From NCBI GenBank assembly GCA_001599595.1, contig BCHH01000005.1, positions 2,776,804-2,840,803 of the forward strand: 64,000 nucleotides of DNA, written 5' to 3'. Below the pieces are notes generated by a model that made no database searches, was not told where the DNA came from, and was given only the letters and a program-made list of their open reading frames with translations. This DNA is from Beverwykella pulmonaria. Lineage: Eukaryota; Ascomycota; Dothideomycetes; Pleosporales; Melanommataceae. This document shows, piece by piece, positions 9,268-18,923 of this stretch (position 1 is the first letter of the stretch; every line of letters begins with the position of its first letter). The position numbers were made by a program, and so were the translations under genes.

Positions 9268-11132
9268 ATGGCCTTCGGATACGAATTCGTCACGCTCGAC
9301 GAGGACCAGAAGAAGTCTCGGAGATACCTCCTAGAGCTCTATCCACTGGTAGCGCAGTGGTCTATATTGGTTGTCTTTGCCCTCTTCCAGTTGTGTTTCT
9401 TCCTTGCCTGGCTCTCGAGACAAGGCTTGGATTATGAACGGCCTCGGTCGCCTTCGTTCAGTAAACGCGGCGATGGGGGGTGGACCTGGCTGAAAAAATC
9501 ACGGCAAAACTGGGACAGATTGATGTGGTGGATGAAGAAGCCCGTGATCTCCAATTGGGGAACCAGGGGAGAGTGGTTGGGTGGTGGGATCTGGACCGTC
9601 TGGCTTCTCTATCTATGCGTGGTGAATACTGGCAATGGTGGGTGTATACTCCAGCGACAACCCGGAGATCAAATCGCTATTGGCTATGCGGCGTCAGTTT
9701 GAGTGAGAACGACTAACATTTTGCAGACTATCTACATCTCACAAAGCGATTTGGTATGTTGGGGGCATCCCAACTACCGCTGCATTATCTTCTTGCAATG
9801 AGATCTCCGTATTCACCCGTCCAATGGCTCACACGGCTCTCCCATGAGCAGCTGAAGGCATCCCATCAAATTTCCGGGCGAATCATATACTTCTTCTTCG
9901 TGCTGCACGCCATTTTCTACATGAATTTCTTCGTCCTATCTGGCTTTCTTGCAAAGCGAATCAAAGACAAAGACGTCATTTTGGGCATCATCAGTATCAT
10001 TCTATTCACCATTCTGAGCACAACAGCCCTGCAGCGAGTACGACGATGGAACTACCGCGTTTTCTTCATTAGTCACGTCGTCATAGCGAACCTGGTCCTG
10101 GTCACACTATGCCTGCACGTTACGCATATCAGATTATACATACTAGAGACCATCGTCGTCTATGCCGCCCACTCAATCCTCCGCTACCGGAGCCTCAAAA
10201 CATTCTCTGGCACGATTAAGCTACTCCCTGGAACAAACCTCGTCCAGATCCGCATACCGCTAACGTCAATGAACTCCGCCTTAGTCTGGAAACCTGGGCA
10301 GCATGTCTACCTTAGTCGACCTTCCGGAAAGGCATTCTCTGCCTCCATAACCGACCAGTTCCTCCTCCGGAATCTGACCAATCCCTTTACTATCGCTTCC
10401 ATCCCAGTCAAGGATAAGGAGCTACTCCTCGTTGCAAGGACGATAACCGGTAACACCAAGAAACTTGCGGAGCTGGCCCGATCGTTGTCCAACCCAGAAT
10501 CCGATGAAGCGTCTACCATTCCACTTACATTAGAAGGGCCATACGGCGCCTCCACTCAGCTTCCCGACTTCTCTACGTTCGACAAGATCCTGCTCGTTGC
10601 AGGCGGCGTCGGTGCAACCTTCATCCTACCTATCTACCGAAGCATCCTTGAGATCCACAACGCGGACCATGCAGGAGGACCCCAAGTGCGGTTCATCTGG
10701 ACCGTCAAGAAGCTCGCAGACGCGCAATGGGCGTTTCCCTCGTCTTCACCCACCACGTCCTCCGAACCTGAGCCTGAATCACCTTCGCACAGTCCAAGCG
10801 CTGTGGAGGTCTTCGTGACACAGCCTTCGGGGTTCGCCTTGCATATCACCGAATCCGGAGAGGAGGTAGAACTCACGGAGCTCGCAGAGGATGCCGAGCT
10901 GTTGAAGATGGAGGAACAGATGGAGCGACCGAGGAAGGGGATGGTGCTGCGGACGGGTCGTCCGAAGATCTCGGCGATTGTGGACGAGGTATTTAGTAAA
11001 GGGAGTAGAGTCGCTGTTATTTCCTGTGGGCCTAGGAGCTTGACGGAGAAATTGAGTTATAGCGTGGAGCAGTGGGTTGCGCAGGGCCATGATGTGCAGG
11101 TTTATTGGCATGAGGAAACATTTGGGTGGTAG
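9268..11132 (+). CDS. Ferric/cupric-chelate reductase-like flavocytochrome (FRE/NOX superfamily)
   Basis: A 591-aa membrane protein from two exons (9268-9637 and 9727-11132, branch ACTAAC in the intron). Ferric reductases pass electrons from NADPH via FAD and haem across the membrane to reduce Fe(III) or Cu(II). Residues 20-50 form a first membrane segment, and further segments follow after the intron. Candidate haem histidines lie in LPLHYLLAMR, KASHQ, VLHAIFY, SHVVIAN and LHVTHI. The FAD region has WKPGQHVYLS and NPFTIAS. The NADPH region has LLVAGGVGATFILPIY and, near the C-terminus, ISCGPRSL. The protein ends WHEETFGW, a common FRE ending. A Pro/Ser/Glu-rich insertion lies within the NADPH domain. 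No signal peptide is clear. Its substrate is inferred from family only. Confidence 0.88.
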
Positions 11133-11176
11133 ATTTCCGTAAACAAAATTTTGCAAATACATTACCAAGGATTGCC

Positions 11177-11521
11177 CTATTCGACACACGGTAGAGGTCG
11201 ACTTTGTCTTTGTGCTTTGGCCTGTTCCTGGATCCAGGGTGTCGGATGGCTGATGGCGACATGGTAGCGCAATTTGCCTGATGTTGGAGCTTCGGGTCCT
11301 GCTTTTCGGATCTCGCGCTCCACCACGGAAGGGTCATGTACATAGGCAATTTTACCCAGTTTTGCAGGGTCTAAATGATCTTCCTCGCAGGCTCGCGCAT
11401 CTTGATAGGAGAGAATGTTCGCAATATCACCTCCTGCCACCGTCAAACTCTGCAGGCGAAGACCGAACTTGATGTTGATTAAACAATAGAGATATGCTAT
11501 CAATGTGCATATGGATGACAT
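11177..11521 (-). CDS. Possible small hypothetical protein with a hydrophobic N-terminus
   Basis: ATG at 11521 opens a 114-codon frame beginning MSSICTLIAYLYC, a possible membrane or signal segment, followed by a mixed-charge region. It lies in the intergenic space 3' of the reductase gene with no overlap. I recognise no family and see no strong promoter, so chance is a real alternative. Confidence 0.25.
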   Translation of the reverse strand: MSSICTLIAYLYCLINIKFGLRLQSLTVAGGDIANILSYQDARACEEDHLDPAKLGKIAYVHDPSVVEREIRKAGPEAPTSGKLRYHVAISHPTPWIQEQAKAQRQSRPLPCVE

Positions 11522-12651
11522 GGGGGCAAGATGTGCACAACTCTTCACCTCTGGAAAATGACTTCGTTCGTTACTGTAAGCGCGGTGGAGCGAATGCGAA
11601 AAACAATTACGCGGTAGGGTGTTGTCCTCTGCACGCATGCTGGAATTGACCGGTATTTACCCTTCCCAAGGTGATGGCTGTCGAGCAATTGGTGTCGTGG
11701 TGGCTCTCCTTTTCATCGACGCAATTCCATTTCCAGTCGCCGGTCCGGGCGCAATTTAGCACAAGCGGCGAATCACTTCTAGAAGTCAGCCCAGGGTTCC
11801 CAGCGCCCGTTGAAGCTTTGCAGGCACCACGCTCGTCAGAACAACACCCATCCGCGCCCTCCATCTCCGTCTCTCGGGCAGAGCAGCGACTGGACCGCCG
11901 TTGAAGCGCGCTTCGTGTTCTCAGTCGGTCTCTACCATTCGTTGCATGCCCCCGAACCCCCTCTTGCGATTAATTGGCTGTGGGAACGTGCTGTGCTTCC
12001 GTGCAGCACAAACTTCCCCCCCTCAGCATCGCTCACCACCACCGACGTCTCCCTCCAACCGTCACTCCTGTCCATGGCCATTCTACGGTAGCCGTCTATA
12101 TCAACGTCCCCCGGAGCCACTTTTCCTGCGTCCCCCTCTGCTACAGCGGCGTCGCAGCGCACAGGACCGGCTCGTGACGCCGGCAGCGCCCCTGCCCGAG
12201 CTGCGAGACATTTCAAGACAACCTCATATCGTGGCCTCCGCGCGCTTCTCCAGGACCCCACCGCCTGCGCAGACTCCAAGCGCTTCAGAGCACGATTAAG
12301 CAGCTCATCCACGCCTTCTATTCTCCCGCATGGCCCTGGCATCACCCCGCCAGCAACCGCCCGTCCAGCAATTGACGCCTCCGAGCAGCTCCCACGGCGG
12401 GCAGGCATCGTGGGATTTTGCTGTGCCTGTCAACAACGCGGTGCGTAAACCTTCCCATTCTAGCTGTCATGACGCCTGTCCCGTGACTGCCGCGCTATCG
12501 ACACGGTCCGGCACGTAGCGTTGACTCTACTTGATTCGTACCCGCACCCGTCTTATTGATCGCGAGCCAGCTATCACAACACCACCCAAGTGAATCAGTT
12601 TGCTGATCCTGCACGACACAGAAAACACCCTACGCCGCACAGCAGCCTTTC
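11522..12651. other. Long upstream region of teaR
   Basis: GC-rich sequence with several overlapping short frames on both strands and none convincing. It probably contains the promoter and a long 5' leader of teaR. I could not fix a transcription start. Confidence 0.4.
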
Positions 12652-14247
12652 ATGTCCGAAGACGTCCCCCCCGCGCAGCCGCAGCCGTCCCGCCAGCCCC
12701 TCCCATCTCAACCTAATGGAGTAACCAAAAACACCCGACCCGACCATGACGCTCAACGACAATACTACGAAGATGAACCAGCATATCTCGTCCCGAACCG
12801 AGTCCATGACCTGCACAGGAAAGCAAGCGGCGACGTTAGTGCGAGTAACAGCGATCCCGACAGTGTTCTGGAATACTATAAGGGTGCCGAGGGCAGGAAT
12901 GGAGGCAGGAGCGCACCACAAGCGGCGGCCAAAGACAAGAAGAAGGGTGCAAAGCCCGCCAACTGGGAGCAGCTCGAAAAGGATGAGAACAACTGGATAC
13001 ATCGAGATAAGCTGAAGGAGATTGAGAGTCGGGAGTTGGAGGAGGCGGGATTCAGGGTGGGACGCTCCAGTCGGTCCAACAGCAGATCACAAAGTGCTGC
13101 TCGGGCGACGAGAGACCGCAAGAACTCCGAATTGTCCAGCCTTACAAGCAACGGAGACGACGAACTTGAGCCGCCGCGAAAGCGGGTTGTGTCCACCATT
13201 CCGGCCGCAGATGAGGAGGAAGATGATAATGAGCAACTGAACTGGGACTTGCGCACCCCCGAGGAGATTGCGGCGGACAATGAGCAGTGGGCTGCACGGA
13301 ACAACAACAACCACCATATTGTTCGACCCGGCACCTCGCGCATCCCCGTTGCGAAACTGAGCCCTCTTCCAGTTCCCCACACGTACGTTGAACGCGATGC
13401 ACCCCTCCCGAGATCACGGAAGAACAGCGCTCATTGGAGTGGGGATGCGCTCAAAATTAATGGAGCCCGAGTAAGGAGCGGAAGCGTTTCCAGCCAGGTG
13501 ATGATGGATGAGCCGGATTCAAACGAAGAGTATGTTCCAACGCCCCGGCAGCGCAATTTTAGCAATCCCACCTCACCAGTAACTGGATCGCCTCCAAAGG
13601 CGAAGACACCCGGCAAGCCATCACCCGCCTCAGGAGCACGCAAGACCAGCGCGCTTAAGGCGCCAGCCAAACCTCGAAATGTTTCAGGAACTTCGCCCAT
13701 CAAGCGTCCTGGGACAGGTGGAGGCTCCATCTCTCGACCAACGACCAGTCATCGACCCGAAGGCGAAGCACCCTGGATTGCGACCATGTATAAGCCCGAT
13801 CCCCGACTTCCTCCCGACCAGCAGATCATTCCCACACACGCCAAACGGATACAACAGGAACAGTGGGAAAGCCAGGGCAGAGTCGGTTCCATGTACGATC
13901 GGGACTTTAGGCTTCTAAACGACGAGTTCCCGGAGGATAAGCGTCTTTCACAGATCAACCCAATAGACCTTGAAAAGGAGCGGGAAGAGCAGGAATGGCC
14001 ATTACCGAGCCCCACAAAGAAGCACGCCCCTGAACAAGTCGATACCAACCTCCGGTCACCAACTAACGAGCAGGGTAGCTACAAGCTCACACCAACCATC
14101 CCACAAAGCCCTCGCAATCCATCACGAAGCTCTAACCACCGGCCCACGCCATCTACTTCTCCAAAAAATACAAAAATGACTCGGCTACCCGACCCTGCGT
14201 CTGCTGAGGAGAAGGAGAAGAAAGGCTGCTGCTGCATTGTTATGTAG
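12652..14247 (+). CDS. teaR: TeaR/Mod5-like prenylated cell-end polarity protein
   Basis: A 531-aa intronless gene. TeaR in Aspergillus and Mod5 in fission yeast are membrane-anchored receptors that dock the Kelch protein TeaA/Tea1 at growing cell ends and so help direct tip growth. Most of the protein is disordered, rich in Ser, Pro and charge. Conserved islands match what I remember of TeaR: NNWIHRDKLKEIES, LNWDLRTPEEIAAD, PWIATMYKPDPRLPPDQQ and THAKRIQQEQWES. The C-terminus reads KKGCCCIVM: a CaaX box (CIVM) predicting farnesylation at the third Cys, with two upstream Cys suited to palmitoylation and a basic stretch before them. No transmembrane segment is present, so lipid anchoring explains membrane localisation. 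The family call rests on remembered motifs, not a search. Confidence 0.75.
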   Translation: MSEDVPPAQPQPSRQPLPSQPNGVTKNTRPDHDAQRQYYEDEPAYLVPNRVHDLHRKASGDVSASNSDPDSVLEYYKGAEGRNGGRSAPQAAAKDKKKGAKPANWEQLEKDENNWIHRDKLKEIESRELEEAGFRVGRSSRSNSRSQSAARATRDRKNSELSSLTSNGDDELEPPRKRVVSTIPAADEEEDDNEQLNWDLRTPEEIAADNEQWAARNNNNHHIVRPGTSRIPVAKLSPLPVPHTYVERDAPLPRSRKNSAHWSGDALKINGARVRSGSVSSQVMMDEPDSNEEYVPTPRQRNFSNPTSPVTGSPPKAKTPGKPSPASGARKTSALKAPAKPRNVSGTSPIKRPGTGGGSISRPTTSHRPEGEAPWIATMYKPDPRLPPDQQIIPTHAKRIQQEQWESQGRVGSMYDRDFRLLNDEFPEDKRLSQINPIDLEKEREEQEWPLPSPTKKHAPEQVDTNLRSPTNEQGSYKLTPTIPQSPRNPSRSSNHRPTPSTSPKNTKMTRLPDPASAEEKEKKGCCCIVM

Positions 14248-15201
14248 CTTTCCAACATATACCCTTTCCTTTCTATTTGCCAACCAACACATGTACAAAG
14301 GAGGCTCTTTCATTTGTTCCAGGCGTTTTCCGGTGCTCATATGGGACTCGGGTTTAAAACCTTTGGCTCTGTGTAACAAGTGTTCTTTCTTGGTCTGGGC
14401 TGATAGCGTACAGCGGCTTGCTGATATACCTTTTCCTTGTTATTTTTAAACCCAAAGCGCGGCGCTGTTTGCTTGTCAGCCCGCCACTTCTGCATTGCTT
14501 ACTCTGTCCTTTCGTCGCTGTTATTTCTAGCACCATCTTCTTTTTTTTCCCCGGAGTTTGAGTGTGGATGTGACGTGTGCAAGTTGGGATGTGGGATGCG
14601 GGATGGCGTGATGCCCCGTTCATCCATAGGAAGTCTATTCTAGTATTGTGTTTCCATAGTGCGTTCGACCAGCATTTCCTTAATTTGACTGTGAGAGGAT
14701 GGGGATGAGGAGGAGACGGGGGTGCAGCTATGGTGGATCCAAAATCGCAGTGCGATCAGCTTCGAAGGAGCAGAATGCTTATAGAGAGAACGACATCATT
14801 CAGACTGCTGACTTCAACATTCATGTGTATTACTCGTACTCGAGTATTGTGAGCTCTAATAGCAAGAGAACATGGAATTTCTTAAAACTTCACGCGGCCT
14901 TATAAGAAGACATCACTCGTAAAAGATTTGTTACATTCTCTATCAGCTCACTGTATCAAATTAAACCCCCCCTACTCTTTCACATCCCTTCCAGCAGTTC
15001 GTAGTAGCATCCCCATTTCTCACCGAGGAGAGTTGGTTGGTCACGTGCACGACACGAGTCTCGCTTGGGGCTAGCGCGGCCCACGAAGCGAAAAATCGAG
15101 ACCTCGAACTTTTGCCTACCCACAACACCACTGGCCCTGCTGTTCCTTCTAAACAAACCCATTCTCTTCGAGGAACATCCGACGTTGAATCATCAATCAT
15201 C
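14248..15201. other. Intergenic: teaR 3' flank and rps12 promoter
   Basis: No gene seen in 14248-14960. From about 14960 the sequence becomes the upstream region of rps12. A long minus-strand frame covering 14961-15686 runs antisense through the rps12 exons and is not supported. Confidence 0.5.
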
Positions 15202-15887
15202 ATGGTAAGCTTCCCTAAGCCTCCCTCGGACCTCGTTATCGAAAGCGCCTTCTTGCAATGTGCTTGATCGCTACTCTCGCTCCGCCCCGCTACCCGATAC
15301 TCCAAAGGAGACACCGAAGACGAAGAAGGTTCGCTGACGCTCTGTACTAGTCGGACGGAGAAGAGCCTACCTCCCCCGTGAGCGAAGTCGCCGAAGTCGA
15401 AGTCAGCGCCGATGCATCCGCCGGCAAAGGCCAGATGAGCGTTTTGGAGGCACTCAAGGGTGTTCTCAAGCTTGCTCTCATCCACGATGGACTCGCACGC
15501 GGACTCCGCGAGGCATCCAAGGCCCTCGACAGACGTCAGGCACACATGTGTGTCTTGAACGAGGCCTGCGAGGAGGAGGCATACAAGAAACTCGTCGTCG
15601 CCCTGTGCTCCGAGCACAAGATTCCCCTTATCAAAGTCCCCGATGGGAAACAGCTTGGAGAGTGGGCAGGGTTGTGTGAGTACCACTGCTTCCGTCAGGA
15701 GAGAGGAGATGAACTTGGGATATGTTAGTATTTCATCCCGAACACGGCTAATTTACCTGAAGGCCAAATCGACCGCGAAGGCAACCCCCGCAAAGTCGTC
15801 AACTGCTCCTGCGTCGTCGTCCGCGACTGGGGTGAGGAGAGCCAGGAGCGCAGCATCCTCCTCAACTACTTCCAGACTGAGCAGTAG
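15202..15887 (+). CDS. rps12: 40S ribosomal protein S12 (eS12)
   Basis: Cytosolic small-subunit ribosomal protein of the L7Ae-like fold. Three exons: 15202-15204, which is only the start codon, 15351-15675 and 15763-15887. The spliced protein is about 150 aa, the normal length, with an acidic head ([10 protein letters not shown]) and conserved segments [47 protein letters not shown] then CQIDREG, and [14 protein letters not shown], ending NYFQTEQ. The first intron (146 nt) begins directly after ATG, a layout common in fungal ribosomal protein genes. The second intron has donor GTGAGT at 15676 and acceptor ending at 15762. The call is secure. Confidence 0.97.
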
Positions 15888-16463
15888 AAACCTATAAGCA
15901 ATCTCCACCATCTACGTCTGACTCGCTGGCTCTTGTCGTCTCTCTCCCTCTCTTTCTCAATGTCCCTTCTTTGTCCTGTTATGCATTGGTCGGCTCGGCT
16001 CGGTTCGGTTCGTGCTGGGTCTTCTACCGTGACGTGGAGTACGGAAGGATGGGTGGGATGGGGTAGGGTATGCGTGGCTGATTAGATCAAGGATCACTCT
16101 ATGTGCCTAGGGATATCTCATGCGGAAAATAGAGAATCGAAGCTGTTGAAATGACTTCTAACCCGATTCAGAGCATACATTGTGACTAAGAGTGCGAACT
16201 GCGACCCGTGCATTTTCTTAGTTCACTGACTTTCTCATGTCATTTGATTCAATTTGATTAGCACTTGACCTCCCAATTCCTTTCCTCAAATTCATAATTC
16301 ATGCAAGTGTAGATGAACTAACATCAAGGAACGACCAGATCATCCTTAGGTCGACCACATTCCACCTACCTCAATCCACTCCAATATAATTCATTGCCTC
16401 AACATGACAACCCTATTACAACCCCACTATCCTTAACCCCCTTCCTTCCTCTAACATCCTCCC
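15888..16463. other. Intergenic region between convergent rps12 and the repeat-protein gene
   Basis: The two flanking genes converge here, so the stretch should hold two 3' ends. I see no open frame of note and no strong structure apart from a short CGGCT/CGGTT run near 15990. Confidence 0.5.
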
Positions 16464-17588
16464 TCACCACCTCTTAACACACCACCCATGCACGCAACGG
16501 AACCCATGCTCACACCGCCCCTGATGGCACCTCGTATGCCCACCCGTCGGTGTCGGCGTTGGCGTTGGCGTAGGAGTTGGCGTGCAAGGCGGCGGCCTAA
16601 TAATCATTCCATTCCAGCACTGTCCTAACCAAGGAATCCCACTCGTGCTTATGACCGTGGGACTGCACGTCCCGGTCCCACAGGGCTTGTTGTCTCCCAC
16701 AGTGCAAGAGGTAACCGGGATAGGAGTAGCATTCTCAATACATTGGCCGCCCCACGGGATGCCAGAGGTGGACACCATAGTCGGCGTGCAGCGTGAGGAT
16801 GGGAGGCAGGGGGTGTCGTTGCCCATTGTACAGGCCGTGACGGCTGGCACCGGTGTACACGGTGGTGTCGTAGGGCCTGAGGGCGTTGGCGTGGCGATGC
16901 ATTGCCCCAGCCACGGCTGTCCGGATGTCGACACCATTGTAGGTGTACATGTCGAGTACGGCAGACACGGGGTATCATTCCCAACCGTACAAGCAGTAAC
17001 CGCGGGCGGCGTCGTAGGAGCAGCTATACAAGACCCTCCACACGGGTGACCCCACCCACAGCTCTGTGTCGGCGTGCACGTCGAGCCCGTCCCACACGGC
17101 GCATCAATCCCCACCGTACAAATCGTGGTGAGAGGCGGTGGCGTCGGCTTCGCGATACAAGCACCCAGCCACGGCAGACCAGACGTCGAGTACTGCGTCG
17201 GGGTACACGTCGAGCTAGGCAGACAGGGGGCATCGTTTCCGACCGTGCAGTGCGTGGGCGTTGGAGCTGGGGTGGGTGTCGCTATACATTGGCCCAGCCA
17301 NGGNNNNCCAGANGTCGAGTACTGCGNNGGGGTACACGTCGAGCTAGGNAGACAGGGGGCATCGTTTCCGACCGTGCAGTGCGTGGGCGTTGNAGCTGGG
17401 GTGGGTGTCGCTATGCATTGGCCCAGCCAGGGTTTTCCAGATGTCGAGTACTGCGTTGGCGTGCACGTTGAGGCGGGGAGGCATGGCTCATCGTTTCCAA
17501 CCGTACACGGTATGACCGGAGGGAGGGTCGGCGCTGTGTAGGTAGATAAAGCGAGCGGTAGGGCTCCAAGGAGGATGAGTATGTTCAT
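16464..17588 (-). CDS. Secreted cysteine-rich tandem-repeat protein
   Basis: A 374-codon intronless gene. Residues 1-16 (MNILILLGALPLALST) form a signal peptide. The body is about seven copies of a unit of roughly 43 residues patterned CTVGND-x-PC, STCTPT, STSG-x-PWLGQC, giving four Cys per unit, separated by Thr/Pro spacers likely to be O-glycosylated. Some units vary, for example CGWGHPCGGSC in unit 4. A (TP)n stretch then leads to a distinct C-terminal module with four Cys (CHQGRCEHGFRCVHGWC). Even Cys number per unit suggests internal disulfides. No catalytic family recognised; a cell-wall or host-surface role is conjecture. Unit 2 contains ambiguous bases (17301-17392), so its residues are partly unknown and true copy number may differ. 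TATAAA lies about 135 bases upstream. Confidence 0.8.
   Translation of the reverse strand: MNILILLGALPLALSTYTAPTLPPVIPCTVGNDEPCLPASTCTPTQYSTSGKPWLGQCIATPTPAXTPTHCTVGNDAPCXPSSTCTXXQYSXSXXXWLGQCIATPTPAPTPTHCTVGNDAPCLPSSTCTPTQYSTSGLPWLGACIAKPTPPPLTTICTVGIDAPCGTGSTCTPTQSCGWGHPCGGSCIAAPTTPPAVTACTVGNDTPCLPYSTCTPTMVSTSGQPWLGQCIATPTPSGPTTPPCTPVPAVTACTMGNDTPCLPSSRCTPTMVSTSGIPWGGQCIENATPIPVTSCTVGDNKPCGTGTCSPTVISTSGIPWLGQCWNGMIIRPPPCTPTPTPTPTPTPTGGHTRCHQGRCEHGFRCVHGWCVKRW
17230..17490. repeat. Near-identical 129-bp tandem repeat units
   Basis: The segment starting CATCGTTTCC at 17231 recurs at 17360 with only single-base differences, a period of 129 bases (43 codons). A diverged copy follows. The ambiguous bases fall inside these near-identical units. 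Confidence 0.85.
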
Positions 17589-17720
17589 TGTGAGGATGTG
17601 TTTAATCTAGTATGCGGCCAGATGAAAGTTCGAACGAGTGTAGTAGTGATAGCTGTTGCCTGTAAATCAGCGTTTCGTTTCGTTTCGATATACTTGGGAA
17701 TGAACAACGGCCCCAGAGCA

Positions 17721-17726
17721 TTTATA
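17721..17726 (-). promoter_or_regulatory. TATA box of the repeat-protein gene
   Basis: Minus strand reads TATAAA about 135 bases before the ATG at 17588. Confidence 0.45.
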
Positions 17727-18923
17727 CAACAGCAGCAGGAGAGGGCGAGATGGCAAAAACAAACTATACCTGCACCCACTCCATTCAATCGTATCCAGGA
17801 ATACCCATCCCCTCACCTCATCAGATCACCCACCCTCACATCTCCACATCTTGAAGCCCCGGATCACCAGATCTGCACCCGAACAAGCGTTCCAATAACT
17901 AAACACGAACATCGCCGTCTAGTAACACGAACAACGCCATATCACCTGATTGCGCTTCTGGTCTGCAATGGTTGGTGCATCACATTACCATTATTCAAAA
18001 GAAAGGACCGACAAGCGAAAAGAACACGATAGAGACGAAAATGGCGAGATAAATATAGAGTGGAATCTTCCGCTGGGTGCGATATGTTCGGAGACGAAAT
18101 ACGATGGAGCTGGAACCGGGAGCTGAAGTCGAACTTAGCCACTCGCTTAGGATCTATCGGTAATATACGGCCACGTGATTTTCTATTGGCCCAGGACTAC
18201 GAATAGCGCCAGTATCCCTTCACCAAGTCATGCGCGGGGTTGAACAGCACACGACTAAAGCTCATGAACTTCTATTCCTATGTACGGCTTTCGCTTCAAT
18301 CAAGCCAGAGCACTGGCCTCAGCAGCTAAAGCCAACAATAGCTAGAGGAAATCCATGTACATACATATTGGGTATCAGATACAGACAGCTTCCTCGTAAC
18401 AAAACACCGGTCAAGCGAGAAACCCAGCTATCCCAACTCCGCCTATTTATCCATCCGCACTAAACGCAGTGATCAGATCATCACCCTTGCAAGAGAAACT
18501 TCCGGCCGTGAACTTCATACCCGTGATGATATGCAGATCGAAGAACAAAATATGCCAATGCAGTTTGAGGGATGGAAAAAGTTATGCACCAGCCTATACC
18601 ACGCAAGCCATGCAAATTGAAATCAAGAAAGAAAAAAGAAAAGAAAAAAAGTCCTCCAAAGGATTTCGGTATACTAAGAATAGTGTATAGCTAGAGTGAC
18701 CGTTTTGCTCGGAGACCGAATTGGCGTGATAGGGCAGGTAGGTGGAACAGTTCATAGGCAATAGCAGTATGCTGTGAGCTATGCGAACTAACCACAAAGC
18801 TCGTTCTTGTACCTCAACTAGGCGAAGTATTCCTCTTCTCGCATGAACTGCTGTGCTGCTTGTAACTCAAAGGGATAGAGATCCTCATTTGAGGATACTG
18901 GAGAACGAGCATGCTAGGTAGGA
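17727..18923. other. Intergenic region upstream of the repeat-protein gene and 3' of grr1
   Basis: No supported gene. Short frames occur on both strands without protein-like content. An A/G-rich run near 18620-18655 may belong to the grr1 3' flank. Confidence 0.45.

Noticed and set aside
14961..15686. 241-codon minus-strand frame
   Set aside because: It runs antisense to the rps12 exons; the plus strand has the unmistakable eS12 protein with proper introns.
17230..17490. Regular repeats considered as a CRISPR-like array
   Set aside because: The repeats are coding, contiguous, without unique spacers, and in a fungal genome.
16582..17541. Long plus-strand frames with repeated peptides
   Set aside because: They mirror the tandem repeats of the minus-strand secreted protein; only the minus strand has a signal peptide and TATA box.
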